NCBI RefSeq assembly: GCF_022662105.1
Contig: NZ_JAKMCP010000003.1
Location: forward strand, 496,001 to 560,000
Reading direction: 5' to 3'
From: Aestuariivivens sediminis
Lineage (GTDB): Bacteria; Bacteroidota; Bacteroidia; Flavobacteriales; Flavobacteriaceae
Length of the DNA: 64,000 nucleotides
Positions 56,211 through 64,000 of the stretch are shown here, in pieces; within the stretch, counting starts at the first letter, position 1; every line of letters begins with the position of its first letter. The position numbers were made by a program, and so were the translations under genes. A model generated the notes under the pieces. The model was not told the DNA's origin. It saw nothing but the letters and a program-made list of their open reading frames with translations, and ran no database searches.

Positions 56211-57218
56211 ATGAAAAAATTAAGATTTGCTATCGCTGGATTAGGACGCATTGGTAAGATCCATCTGGACAATTTGCTAAAGGTAAATAATGTTGAAGTT
56301 GTTGCCGTTATGGATCCTTTGGATGCGTCTCAACAATATGCACGCAAAAGAGGTATTCCTTTTGTGGTAGATACTTATGAGGAGCTCTTAAAAGTGACCC
56401 CTTTTGACGCGGTTGTTATTTGTTCTCCCACAGATACCCATGCCGACTATGTTGAATTAGCAGCTGAAAAAGGTATAAACATATTTTGTGAAAAACCTTT
56501 GGATCTTTCTCTTAAAAGAGTAACCGAAGTATTAACGACCATTAATAAAACCAATGTTAAACTCATGCTCGGTTTTAACAGACGGTTTGATAAAGAATTT
56601 AAAAAAGTACAGCAACTTGTAAAAAATGGTGCTATTGGACAACCACACATCGTTAAAATAACCAGCAGAGATCCAGGTGCTCCCCCAATTAGTTATATAG
56701 AAAAATCTGGAGGACTATTTTTAGACATGACGATTCACGACTTTGACATGTCACGCTTTATTGTTGAAAAAGAGGTTGAGGAAGTCTATGCAAAGGGCGC
56801 TGTACTCGTAGATCCTGAGATAGGGATTGCCGGTGATATTGATACCGCTGTTATTACCTTAACTTATTCAGATGGCACTATGGCCATAATTGATAATAGC
56901 AGGGAAGCTGCCTATGGCTATGACCAAAGAATAGAAGTCTTCGGATCGAAAGGTATGGTACAGGCTAATAATAATTTTCATGATTCTCATCGATTATATA
57001 ACAGTAAAGGTATGCAGGCCGCATTACCTTTAAACTTTTTTCTCGAGAGATATGAAGCGGCCTATAGAACGGAGATGTCCGAATATATTAATAGCCTGCT
57101 GAAGAATACTCCAGTCCCTGTTGATGGCAATGACGGTTTACAATCATTAAAAATTGGACTAGCCGCTATTAAATCGTTAAAAGAAAAAAGACCGGTTAAA
57201 ATACACGAAATAGTGTAA
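56211..57218 (+). CDS. iolG: Inositol 2-dehydrogenase
   Basis: This Gfo/Idh/MocA-family oxidoreductase of 335 residues makes scyllo-inosose from myo-inositol with NAD. It has the Rossmann motif IAGLGRIGKIHLDNLL, the conserved lysine loop CEKPLD, and the catalytic region GGLFLDMTIHDFDMSRF followed by AIDNSREA-like AIIDNSREAAYGYDQRIEVFG. It is the last catabolic gene of the iol operon, 11 bases after iolE. With the seven genes before it, transport plus every step from myo-inositol to acetyl-CoA and dihydroxyacetone phosphate is covered. Confidence 0.95.
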   Translation: MKKLRFAIAGLGRIGKIHLDNLLKVNNVEVVAVMDPLDASQQYARKRGIPFVVDTYEELLKVTPFDAVVICSPTDTHADYVELAAEKGINIFCEKPLDLSLKRVTEVLTTINKTNVKLMLGFNRRFDKEFKKVQQLVKNGAIGQPHIVKITSRDPGAPPISYIEKSGGLFLDMTIHDFDMSRFIVEKEVEEVYAKGAVLVDPEIGIAGDIDTAVITLTYSDGTMAIIDNSREAAYGYDQRIEVFGSKGMVQANNNFHDSHRLYNSKGMQAALPLNFFLERYEAAYRTEMSEYINSLLKNTPVPVDGNDGLQSLKIGLAAIKSLKEKRPVKIHEIV

Positions 57219-57325
57219 TGTAAATAAATCCAAACAATCCGTTGTTAATTTTAAACTTAATTAATTTGTAATTAATAACAACTCCTTATATATCAAATAC
57301 TTTACCGTTTAAAAGCATGCATCTT

Positions 57326-58183
57326 ATGAAAAAGCAAATACTAACAGTACTGTTCACTTTATTGGTTTTCTTGCCACCATTATTTTCTCAAGTAAAACAA
57401 GATATAAAAACCATGTCTTTCAATATAAGATATGACAACCCTAAAGATGGAAATCAAAATTGGAATTATAGAAAAGAGAATATTGTGCGGATGATACATT
57501 TTTATGATCTTGACATTATTGGTTTGCAAGAAGTACTTGTAAACCAACTTGGTTATTTAAAAACAAATTTAAAAAAGTACAACTATGTTGGTGTTGGAAG
57601 GGAAGATGGGAAAGAAAAAGGGGAATATGCCCCTATTTTTTATTGTAAAGATCGATTTGACGCATTGCAAAGTGATACTTTTTGGCTAAGTCAAACCCCT
57701 GATAAAGTAAGTAAAGGCTGGGATGCTGATCTTGAAAGAATTGCCACATGGGTAATTTTAAAAGACAAAATAACGGGAAAAACATTATTTGTGATTAATA
57801 CGCATTTTGATCATATTGGAAAACAGGCACGAATTGAAAGTGCCAAATTGATTAAACAAAAATCAATATCTTTGGCCGGTGATATGCCAATTATTCTAAC
57901 TGGAGATTTTAATCTTACTCCAGAATCGGAAGGAATTCAAACCTTAACATCGCCAAAGGAAAAAGATGCATTCATTGATTCTAAAAATGCAGCCGTTTTT
58001 ACCTATGGCCCTGATTGGTCAACCTGTGGTTTTGATAACCGTCCTTTTGAAGAACGTAAACTCATTGACTATATTTTTTTGAGAAATGTTAATAAGGTAA
58101 AAAGATATGCGGTACTAGCTGAAACACTTAACGATTTATTTTTATCGGATCACTGTCCCATATATGCTCAAATTTCATTGTGA
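57326..58183 (+). CDS. Secreted endonuclease/exonuclease/phosphatase (EEP) family protein
   Basis: This exported metal-dependent phosphoesterase of about 285 residues has a signal peptide (LTVLFTLLVFLPPLFSQ) and then the EEP motifs in order: SFNIRYDNP, IGLQEV, THFDHIG, LTGDFNLTPES and SDHCPIYAQI. EEP enzymes include inositol-phosphate phosphatases, sphingomyelinases and nucleases. Its export and place 107 bases after iolG suggest action on a phosphorylated sugar, inositol or lipid head group. The ATG at 57326 was preferred to 57317 because it starts the signal peptide cleanly. An imperfect hairpin at 57241-57282 lies in the gap, so it may have its own promoter. No LacI palindrome precedes it. 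Confidence 0.82.
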   Translation: MKKQILTVLFTLLVFLPPLFSQVKQDIKTMSFNIRYDNPKDGNQNWNYRKENIVRMIHFYDLDIIGLQEVLVNQLGYLKTNLKKYNYVGVGREDGKEKGEYAPIFYCKDRFDALQSDTFWLSQTPDKVSKGWDADLERIATWVILKDKITGKTLFVINTHFDHIGKQARIESAKLIKQKSISLAGDMPIILTGDFNLTPESEGIQTLTSPKEKDAFIDSKNAAVFTYGPDWSTCGFDNRPFEERKLIDYIFLRNVNKVKRYAVLAETLNDLFLSDHCPIYAQISL

Positions 58184-58471
58184 AAGTTTTCATTGTTTAG
58201 AAATTTCATCAACAAATAAATGAACTTGACATTGACTTTTGAATTTTCATTGGATGAATGTGATTGGAATTATAAATAGGAATACTAAATCAGGAACAGT
58301 ATATTTAAAAAGATTGATTTAAATCCTATATAACCTTATATGCAAACCATTTATTAAACGTCCCTTACCCCTTTTACTTTTGTTATTATTTTAATATTCA
58401 TATAGTTTTTGAAAGTCAACGGGAAAGCATAGTTTTCAATCTAAATTCAAAATTATAGCCTTTAAAAATAT

Positions 58472-59113
58472 TTATTGTTCATTTAATAATGCAATGAGCT
58501 TTTCCATTTCGAAGAATATTCTAGCGCCATGATTTTCAAGTTCAATATGATTGTTACGATTAGCAAAGCCAAAAACATCAAATCCGCCTCTTTTTGCTGC
58601 TTTAACCCCTGCAGTGCTGTCTTCAATTACAACACACTCACTTGGTTCAAAACCCATACTCGTAGCTGCATACTCAAAAATTTCTGGGTTAGGTTTCCAG
58701 CTTCCAATATCATAGCAGCTAAATATCTTATTCTCAAACTTTTCGATTAATCCAGTCGTTGTCAAATTTAATCTTATTTTTTCCTGAGGTCCACTGGAAG
58801 CAACGCAATATGGAACAGTGATTTTTTCCAACACATTATATATGCCCTTAATTGGCTTTAAGTCAGTTTTGAAAGCCTTAAAACTTTGTCTTCTAAATTC
58901 TTCTTCAAAATGACCTGGTAGTTTATTATCAATTAAACTTTCAATAAATTCTAAAATGCTCTTTAGTGACTTTCCCGAAAAATATTCTACCGCAAAATTC
59001 ATGTCAATTTCGGCTCCCAATACCCTGGACATTTCAACGAGGATCCTCGTTGAAATGTCCTCACTATCCACAAGAACTCCATCGCAATCGAAAATAATAC
59101 ATTTATATTTCAT
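58472..59113 (-). CDS. HAD-superfamily phosphatase, beta-phosphoglucomutase-like
   Basis: This cytoplasmic 213-residue hydrolase has nucleophile motif IIFDCDGVLVDSE, motif II VASSGPQEKI, the lysine/Asp region DIGSWKPNPEIFEYAA and ECVVIEDSTAGVKAA. The helical cap between residues about 17-80 places it with the beta-phosphoglucomutase/phosphoglycolate group. It dephosphorylates a small sugar phosphate that cannot be named. A perfect 34-base palindrome (59027-59060) lies inside the first 30 codons. It is convergent with the EEP gene; 58184-58471 between them shows no feature. Confidence 0.87.
   Translation of the reverse strand: MKYKCIIFDCDGVLVDSEDISTRILVEMSRVLGAEIDMNFAVEYFSGKSLKSILEFIESLIDNKLPGHFEEEFRRQSFKAFKTDLKPIKGIYNVLEKITVPYCVASSGPQEKIRLNLTTTGLIEKFENKIFSCYDIGSWKPNPEIFEYAATSMGFEPSECVVIEDSTAGVKAAKRGGFDVFGFANRNNHIELENHGARIFFEMEKLIALLNEQ
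59027..59060. repeat. Perfect 34-base palindrome inside a coding region
   Basis: The left arm GGACATTTCAACGAGGA (17 bases) is followed directly by its exact reverse complement, with GGATCC at the centre. Both strands therefore encode the same short peptide DISTRILVEMS in this segment. It falls at codons about 18-29 of the HAD phosphatase. Confidence 0.9.
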
Positions 59114-59317
59114 AAAATTAAAGGCAAATGTGTTTTAAATTAACACTTACTAATATACGCATGTTATGGAATTTTATTAAACTTCCTGGAAAATTTAGAC
59201 TCTATTTTTGGACAGTCTAATATTTGAAAAATAATCGTTAGTTTTCTATGTTAAGATTAAAAGCACAACTTTTTATTTTATTTTTTTTGAATGCGGTACA
59301 AAGTAAGTTTTCACCTT

Positions 59318-59375
59318 GTTCAAACAAAAAATGCTGAACTGTCGTTCAGCTTTTATAGTTGGGTAGCAGGATTAA
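59318..59375 (-). repeat. Decayed partial copy of the tRNA-Pro 3' region
   Basis: This stretch parallels 59477-59540 base by base: GTTCAAACAAA, a hairpin (GCTGAAC-TGTC-GTTCAGC here, GCCGAAC-AAAAT-GTTCGGC there), TTTTAT, and then GTTGGGTAGCAGGATT against GTCGGGGTGGCAGGATTCG, which is the acceptor and T-arm of tRNA-Pro. The copy breaks off in the T-loop. The hairpin has base changes that keep pairing. It looks like a tandem duplication of a tRNA gene, of which one copy has been lost. The rest of 59114-59518 shows nothing further. Confidence 0.55.
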
Positions 59376-59491
59376 CAAGGTTGATCCTGAAAAAGGGTTG
59401 TTGCTCATAAAAGAAGAAAAGCTTTGCTTTTCAAATTATTTGTTTTCACTTCGATTAACAAGCAAGCTTCAATCGCGTTCAAACAAATTAA

Positions 59492-59510
59492 GCCGAACAA
59501 AATGTTCGGC
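59492..59510 (-). terminator. Hairpin downstream of tRNA-Pro(TGG)
   Basis: GCCGAAC-AAAAT-GTTCGGC, 7 perfect base pairs, 8 bases beyond the tRNA 3' end on the minus strand. The following TTAATTT is only moderately T-rich. Confidence 0.5.
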
Positions 59511-59518
59511 TTTTATGG

Positions 59519-59593
59519 TCGGGGTGGCAGGATTCGAACCTGCGACCTCCTGCTCCCAAAGCAGGCGCGATAACCGGGCTACGCTACACCCCG
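59519..59593 (-). tRNA. tRNA-Pro (anticodon TGG)
   Basis: Cloverleaf on the minus strand: acceptor CGGGGTG/CACCCCG with discriminator A, D-arm with AGCCCGGTTATC loop, anticodon stem CCTGC/GCAGG with loop TTTGGGA (anticodon TGG), and T-arm GCAGGTTCGAATCCTGC. No CCA encoded. Together with the gene at 16414 the window holds two proline isoacceptors. Confidence 0.96.
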
Positions 59594-59608
59594 AAAGTTT
59601 CCCCTTTA

Positions 59609-59817
59609 CTAAATAGGTGAAAAAAATCTATGATATTCCCCAATCTCATGTGTCACAAAATAACCGGGGTTTACTTGTACCATAATTACACCATACAAAA
59701 CTGCCAACACGCTTTTCCCAACTAAATGTCTCACCAAAGAACTAGCAAACCCAAAAAGTTGATGTTAAACACATGTACCATACAAGCTTCTAAAGCCTCT
59801 ACAATCGTATCTGGCAT
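59609..59817 (-). other. Possible frameshifted small gene remnant
   Basis: An ATG at 59815-59817 begins MPDTIVEALEACMVHVFN and soon stops. In another frame a longer readable stretch (ASSLVRHLVGKSVLAVLYG, then VNPGYFVTHEIGEYHRFF) runs to a TAG at 59609. Together they could be one frameshifted small gene just upstream of tRNA-Pro. No family is recognised. This is the only structure seen in the 59594-59962 gap. Confidence 0.2.
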
Positions 59818-59962
59818 AACTTAAAGGGCTGCAAATATAAATAAATAATTATAAATCCGTTTCTTGTGCTAAAATTATATTAACATAACCTATAGACTAT
59901 ATTTTTTAATATAATTTTAGTGCACTTAATTAAACACAGGAAATTCTAAGTAAGAAATTATC

Positions 59963-62242
59963 ATGAATAAGCTCTTTTTTCTAATCTTTCTTTTACCCTA
60001 CACCACGTTTGCGCAAAACGTGTTAAAAGGAAAAGTGATCGATTCAGAGAGCGGTGTCACATTATTGGACGTTAATATCATAAACCAATCCAATAATCAG
60101 GGTTTTAAAACAAACGATCAAGGAATTTTTGAAGTCAGTGAGACCGGCACCTATATCTTTAAAAAAACGGGGTATCAAGATAAAGTGTTAAAAATTTCCG
60201 GCTCCTTTCAAATAATACAGCTAAATGTAAACCCTTCTGAATTAAATGAAGTTATTATAAATACAAATCCATTACCAAAACGGTTGAAAAAATCGGTGAT
60301 TACTACAGAGATCATTTCCTCTAAGGACTTGAAAAGATCCAATGACCTCAATTTAGCACCAGTTTTAAATAAGGTTCCCGGCATTTTTATGCAAAGTGGA
60401 GCGCTTAATACCAATAGAATTACGATAAGAGGTATAGGGGCGAGAAACCTGTTTGGTACCGCTAAAATTAGAGCTTATTTTAAAGATATCCCACTTACTA
60501 ATGGTAGTGGAGAAACCAATATAGAAGATTTTGAACTTGCGGCAATTTCACGTATTGAAATTGTTAAAGGGGCTTCTAGCATTTTTGGAGCAGGTCTGGG
60601 AGGATCCATACATCTTACCCCACAAAGCGCATATCTTGACAATACTGCAATACATAGCGAGTTGTCTGTTGGTTCCTTCGGATTAAAGAAAGGACTTATT
60701 GCAATAAATGCAGGTGGTTTAAATCATAGTTTAAAAGCCTTTTATAGTAATACACATAGTGACGGATATCGAGACAATAATGAATATGATAGACAAACCA
60801 TAACTTTAAACTCGAATCATTTTATCGGGGAAAAAGATGTTCTATTCTTTTTGCTGAGCTATATAGATTTAAAGGCATTCATACCAAGCTCGTTAGACGA
60901 AGACACCTATCTAAATAATCCATCTGCTGCCGCTTATACCTGGAAACAAGCCCAAGGTTTCGAAGATACCCGAAGAGGTATTTTTGGACTTTCATGGGAG
61001 CACCAATATCATGCCAATCTAAAACATAGTACAAGTCTGTTTTCATCCTTCAAAAACAGTTTTGAACCCAGGCCATTTGATGTTTTGGACGAAAATAATT
61101 TTGCCATAGGAATTCGAAGTCGCCTAATCGGAAATTTTGCAATATTTGAGAAACGATTAGATTGGACTGTTGGCGCTGAAGTGTATCGGGATATCTATAA
61201 ATACAAGACCTATGACAATTTGTATCAAGATTTTCCTGATGGTACTGGAAGTGTCCAAGGTGAACAACTGACCCATTTTAAGGAAAAAAGAAAATATGGT
61301 AATTTATTTCTGGAATCCAATTATAATCTCACCCAAAAAACAATGATTTCCGTAGGCTTGAATTATAATAACACGTCCTATAGATTAGATGATCGCTTTC
61401 TTTCAAATACTGAAGATATTGACCAATCAGGATCCTTCAAGTTTAAAGGTATTGTATCTCCAAAATTTGGAATGTCACATTTATTTTCAGAACATCTCTC
61501 CTTTTACACAAACATAAGTCACGGATTTTCACCCATAACACTCCAAGAGACCTTGTTGCCAGACGGACTTATAAATCAAAACCTGAAACCTGAAACTGGC
61601 TGGAATTTTGAAATTGGAACACGGGGTGCGCTAATCCATAACAAACTGCTGTTCAATCTGGCTATTTATAGGTTAAATATAAAAAACCTATTGGTTTCCA
61701 GAAGAACAGCTGAAGATCAATATATAGGCATAAATGCCGGGCGTACTCAACATGATGGTCTGGAGTTGAGTTTAAGTTATAAATGGTTTAACAGTGAACC
61801 GTTTACCTTAGGAGCCTTTGTCAACTATGCATTGAACGACTATAAATTCAAAGAATTTACAGACAATGATGCTAATTATTCGGGCAATGAACTCACCGGC
61901 GTTCCGAGGAATGTCTTTAATGCAGGTGTTGATTTCGAAACCAAATTAGGATTTTATGGCCATACCAACTTTCAATATGTGGGTAGCATGCCTATAACAG
62001 ATAGTAATAGTTTATATTCAAAGGGTTACACCCTTACCAATTTAAAAATTGGCTATAAATTCGACATAGATAAAAAGTTCAATTTTAACTTATTTTATGG
62101 ATTGGATAACATTTTTAATGAGAAATATGCATCGCAAATATTAATTAACACTATGGGCTTTGGAGGCACTGCGCCGAGGTATTATTACCCTGGAAATCCT
62201 GTTAACTATTATTCAGGAATAAAATTCAATTATACTTTTTAA
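59963..62242 (+). CDS. TonB-dependent outer-membrane receptor (non-SusC type)
   Basis: This outer-membrane receptor of 759 residues has a signal peptide (FFLIFLLPYTTFAQ), a short carboxypeptidase-like domain (VLKGKVIDSESGVTLLDVNI), a plug (ITIRGIGARNLFGTAKIRAY, ISRIEIVKGASSIFGAGLGG) and a 22-strand barrel ending in aromatic residues (GIKFNYTF). It has no SusD partner and resembles receptors for siderophores, vitamins or cofactors. The gene 22 bases downstream encodes a PQQ-dependent sugar dehydrogenase, followed by cytochrome c, so uptake of PQQ or of a metal needed for that enzyme is a reasonable guess. Confidence 0.88.
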   Translation: MNKLFFLIFLLPYTTFAQNVLKGKVIDSESGVTLLDVNIINQSNNQGFKTNDQGIFEVSETGTYIFKKTGYQDKVLKISGSFQIIQLNVNPSELNEVIINTNPLPKRLKKSVITTEIISSKDLKRSNDLNLAPVLNKVPGIFMQSGALNTNRITIRGIGARNLFGTAKIRAYFKDIPLTNGSGETNIEDFELAAISRIEIVKGASSIFGAGLGGSIHLTPQSAYLDNTAIHSELSVGSFGLKKGLIAINAGGLNHSLKAFYSNTHSDGYRDNNEYDRQTITLNSNHFIGEKDVLFFLLSYIDLKAFIPSSLDEDTYLNNPSAAAYTWKQAQGFEDTRRGIFGLSWEHQYHANLKHSTSLFSSFKNSFEPRPFDVLDENNFAIGIRSRLIGNFAIFEKRLDWTVGAEVYRDIYKYKTYDNLYQDFPDGTGSVQGEQLTHFKEKRKYGNLFLESNYNLTQKTMISVGLNYNNTSYRLDDRFLSNTEDIDQSGSFKFKGIVSPKFGMSHLFSEHLSFYTNISHGFSPITLQETLLPDGLINQNLKPETGWNFEIGTRGALIHNKLLFNLAIYRLNIKNLLVSRRTAEDQYIGINAGRTQHDGLELSLSYKWFNSEPFTLGAFVNYALNDYKFKEFTDNDANYSGNELTGVPRNVFNAGVDFETKLGFYGHTNFQYVGSMPITDSNSLYSKGYTLTNLKIGYKFDIDKKFNFNLFYGLDNIFNEKYASQILINTMGFGGTAPRYYYPGNPVNYYSGIKFNYTF

Positions 62243-62264
62243 TGAAATATATTTAACTTTGAAT

Positions 62265-63410
62265 ATGAAAAAAATAAATCCTGTGAAAAGAATAACGATA
62301 CTCATTTTTATTATTTCCTCTACTTGTATTGCCTGTGCGCAACAAAATGAGTCCTTGATTAAAGCCGAATCACCTACTGATATTAAATATTCGACAGAAA
62401 TTGTAGTGCCGGATATCCTTATTGCATGGGGTATGGCATTTTTACCTGATAAAAGCCTGTTAATCACTGAAAAATCTGGTGAACTCATACATTTTAAAAA
62501 TGGTATGAAAACCTCTATAAAAGAAGTTCCGGAAATTTATGTTCGAGGTCAAGGTGGGTTTTTAGACATTAAACTACATCCTGATTATGAAACTAACGGC
62601 TGGATTTATATGACTTACGGCTCTGCTGACGGAGATGGAGATGGAGGAAATACAACTTTAATGAGAGCCAAACTGGTTGAAAACACTTTGGTTGACAAAG
62701 AAGTACTTTACAAGGCAGTACCCAATACCAAAAAAGGGCAACATTGGGGTTCCAGAATTACATTTGACAATGAAGGGTATTTATATTTTTCGGTTGGAGA
62801 TCGTGGAAATAGAGATGTTAACCCGCAGGATATTACACGCGATGGAGGTAAAATTTACAGGCTTTATGATGATGGCCGCATTCCCGAAGACAATCCCTTT
62901 TTCGATGATGAAAATGCCAAAAAAGCTATTTATAGTTATGGGCATCGAAATCCTCAGGGGTTGACTACAAATCCAATGACCGGAGAGATTTGGGAAAACG
63001 AACATGGTCCTCGAGGCGGTGACGAAATCAATATTATTAAAAAAGGAAAAAATTATGGTTGGCCCATTATTTCTTATGGCATTAATTATGACGGAACGAC
63101 TTTTACTGAAATCACAGAAAAAGAAGGCATGGAACAGCCCCTATTTTATTGGGTGCCATCCATAGCGCCATGCGGTATGACCTTTGTATCTTCTGATGTT
63201 TATCCCGATTGGAAAGGAGACGTTTTGGTAGGATCTCTGAAATTTTCCTATTTGGAACGTTTGGTTTTAGAAAATAACAAAGTCGTAAAACGGGAAAAGT
63301 TAATAGAAAATTTAGGGCGGATTAGGAATGTAATTCAAGGCCCAGATGGCTATATTTACGTTGCTGTTGAAGGTAAAGGCATTGTAAAAATAATTCCTAA
63401 CGAATCATAA
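62265..63410 (+). CDS. PQQ-dependent sugar (aldose) dehydrogenase
   Basis: This exported six-bladed propeller enzyme of about 381 residues belongs to the soluble glucose/aldose-sugar dehydrogenase family. Visible are WGMAFLPDKSLLITEKSG, the calcium and PQQ region HWGSRITFDNEGYLYFSVGD, GHRNPQGLTTNP, NEHGPRGGDEINII and GPDGYIYVA near the end. It oxidises the C1 of aldoses to lactones, passing electrons to an acceptor. The ATG at 62265 is used; the frame extends two codons further to a TTG. Cytochrome c follows after 5 bases, a likely electron acceptor. Cofactor PQQ would have to be made elsewhere or taken up. Confidence 0.9.
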   Translation: MKKINPVKRITILIFIISSTCIACAQQNESLIKAESPTDIKYSTEIVVPDILIAWGMAFLPDKSLLITEKSGELIHFKNGMKTSIKEVPEIYVRGQGGFLDIKLHPDYETNGWIYMTYGSADGDGDGGNTTLMRAKLVENTLVDKEVLYKAVPNTKKGQHWGSRITFDNEGYLYFSVGDRGNRDVNPQDITRDGGKIYRLYDDGRIPEDNPFFDDENAKKAIYSYGHRNPQGLTTNPMTGEIWENEHGPRGGDEINIIKKGKNYGWPIISYGINYDGTTFTEITEKEGMEQPLFYWVPSIAPCGMTFVSSDVYPDWKGDVLVGSLKFSYLERLVLENNKVVKREKLIENLGRIRNVIQGPDGYIYVAVEGKGIVKIIPNES

Positions 63411-63415
63411 AAAGC

Positions 63416-63817
63416 ATGAAATTCATTTTTTTGTTTTGCTTTTTACTCCTTCAAGCATTTATTTTTAACATCACCCAAGATCCAATCCTGGAAGAAAGTA
63501 TAAAAAGGGGAAGTGACATTTATAGCGATTTTTGCGTGACATGTCATTTACCGAATGGTGAAGGTGTTGATGGTGAATACCCTCCATTGGCTAAATCGGA
63601 TTTTTTAATGAAAAATCGTGTACAAAGTATAATGACCATTAAATATGGTGCAGAAGGTGAAATCATTGTCAATGGAAAAACATTTAATAATACCATGGCT
63701 CCTCTGGGTTTAGCTGATGACGAGATTGCCGATGTCATGAATTACATTACCAATAGCTGGGGTAATGAAAATGACAAAATGATTACTGAAGAAGAAGTTT
63801 CGAAAATTAAAAAATAA
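63416..63817 (+). CDS. Class I c-type cytochrome
   Basis: This small exported cytochrome of 133 residues has a signal peptide (FIFLFCFLLLQAFIFNI), one haem-binding CVTCH (about residue 41) and a distal methionine region in NNTMAPLGLADDEIADVMNYI. It is co-transcribed with the PQQ dehydrogenase (5 bases apart) and most likely takes its electrons in the periplasm. Confidence 0.9.
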   Translation: MKFIFLFCFLLLQAFIFNITQDPILEESIKRGSDIYSDFCVTCHLPNGEGVDGEYPPLAKSDFLMKNRVQSIMTIKYGAEGEIIVNGKTFNNTMAPLGLADDEIADVMNYITNSWGNENDKMITEEEVSKIKK

Positions 63818-63863
63818 GATTTTTCATTTAACTAACTTTGTAAAGCTAATTCAACTACAAATT

Positions 63864-64000
63864 ATGTTAATTATTGGAATTGCTGGTGGTACAGGTTGTG
63901 GAAAGACAACAGTTGTCAATCAAATTCTTAACGAACTTCCTGAAGGTGAGGTTGGTGTAATTTCTCAAGATTCATATTATAAAGATACCACTCATTTACC
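63864..64000 (+). CDS. udk: Uridine kinase, 5' part (runs off the window)
   Basis: The first 45 codons are present. The P-loop IGIAGGTGCGKTTVVNQIL and the following VISQDSYYKD are characteristic of bacterial uridine kinase, which phosphorylates uridine and cytidine in pyrimidine salvage. The usual GGTGSGKTT has Cys in place of Ser here. Start at the ATG 46 bases after the cytochrome c stop. The gene is cut by the window end. Confidence 0.88.
   Translation, partial: MLIIGIAGGTGCGKTTVVNQILNELPEGEVGVISQDSYYKDTTHL

Noticed and set aside
58340-58355. ATGCAAACC followed by ATTTATT, resembling a LacI operator
   Set aside because: Only the left half matches. It lies between two convergent genes, not before a promoter.
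59359-59616. Open frame containing GVAGFEPATSCSQSRRDNR
   Set aside because: This is the antisense translation of the tRNA-Pro gene, a well-known false protein family. The bases are fully explained by the tRNA.

Overview
The window is low-GC chromosomal DNA from a member of the Bacteroidota, most likely a marine-type Flavobacteriaceae. The evidence is SusC/SusD pairs, type IX secretion C-terminal signals (both the 'type A' YPNPT tail and the gliding-motility 'type B' tail), A-rich leaders with few strong Shine-Dalgarno sites, and TAnnTTTG-like promoter elements. No phage, insertion sequence or CRISPR array was seen.

Layout. (1) 1-9656: a MoeB/ThiF enzyme, then an area of gene decay. It holds an FG-GAP secreted protein with remnants of a duplicated sister gene, a translationally coupled OPA-type transporter and AraC regulator, and the ruins of an ECF-sigma-controlled uptake locus: sigma factor and FecR intact, but the SusC gene and a glycerophosphodiesterase gene cut down to fragments. 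(2) 9830-18207: housekeeping genes, namely a Cof-type HAD phosphatase, a T9SS type B secreted protein, transketolase plus transaldolase with a NUDIX-gene remnant beside them, tRNA-Pro(GGG), thioredoxin reductase and a small lipoprotein. (3) 18530-45827: a polysaccharide/glycoconjugate utilization locus. It has two phosphoesterases, SusD and SusC, a secreted PI-PLC/GDPD-like phosphodiesterase fused to alkaline phosphatase, GH125, four GH92 alpha-mannosidases, two GH28-like beta-helix lipoproteins, a heparan-glucosaminide-acetyltransferase-like membrane protein and a PHP-domain protein. (4) 46218-58183: a LacI regulator followed by a complete myo-inositol catabolic operon (iolJ, iolB, iolC, iolD, Na+-symporter, iolA, iolE, iolG) and a secreted EEP-family phosphatase. 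(5) 58472-64000: a HAD phosphatase, tRNA-Pro(TGG) with a decayed partial copy, a TonB-dependent receptor with PQQ sugar dehydrogenase and cytochrome c, and the start of uridine kinase.

The main observation is that regions 3 and 4 look like one regulon. The palindrome ATGCAAA-GG-TTTGCAT (or its one-base variant) occurs in front of susC, in front of the phosphatase fusion, between the GH92 gene cluster and lacI, and in front of the iol operon. I infer that the LacI protein encoded here co-regulates removal of alpha-mannose, cleavage of a phosphodiester and full breakdown of myo-inositol. A substrate containing both alpha-mannose and inositol phosphate would explain this: a GPI-anchor glycan, a mannosyl-inositol-phosphoceramide or GIPC, or a phosphatidylinositol mannoside. 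The acetyltransferase (possible N-acetylation of the non-acetylated glucosamine of GPI anchors) and the GH28-like proteins are the least understood parts. The substrate assignment is inference. The gene content and the repeated operators are seen directly in the sequence.
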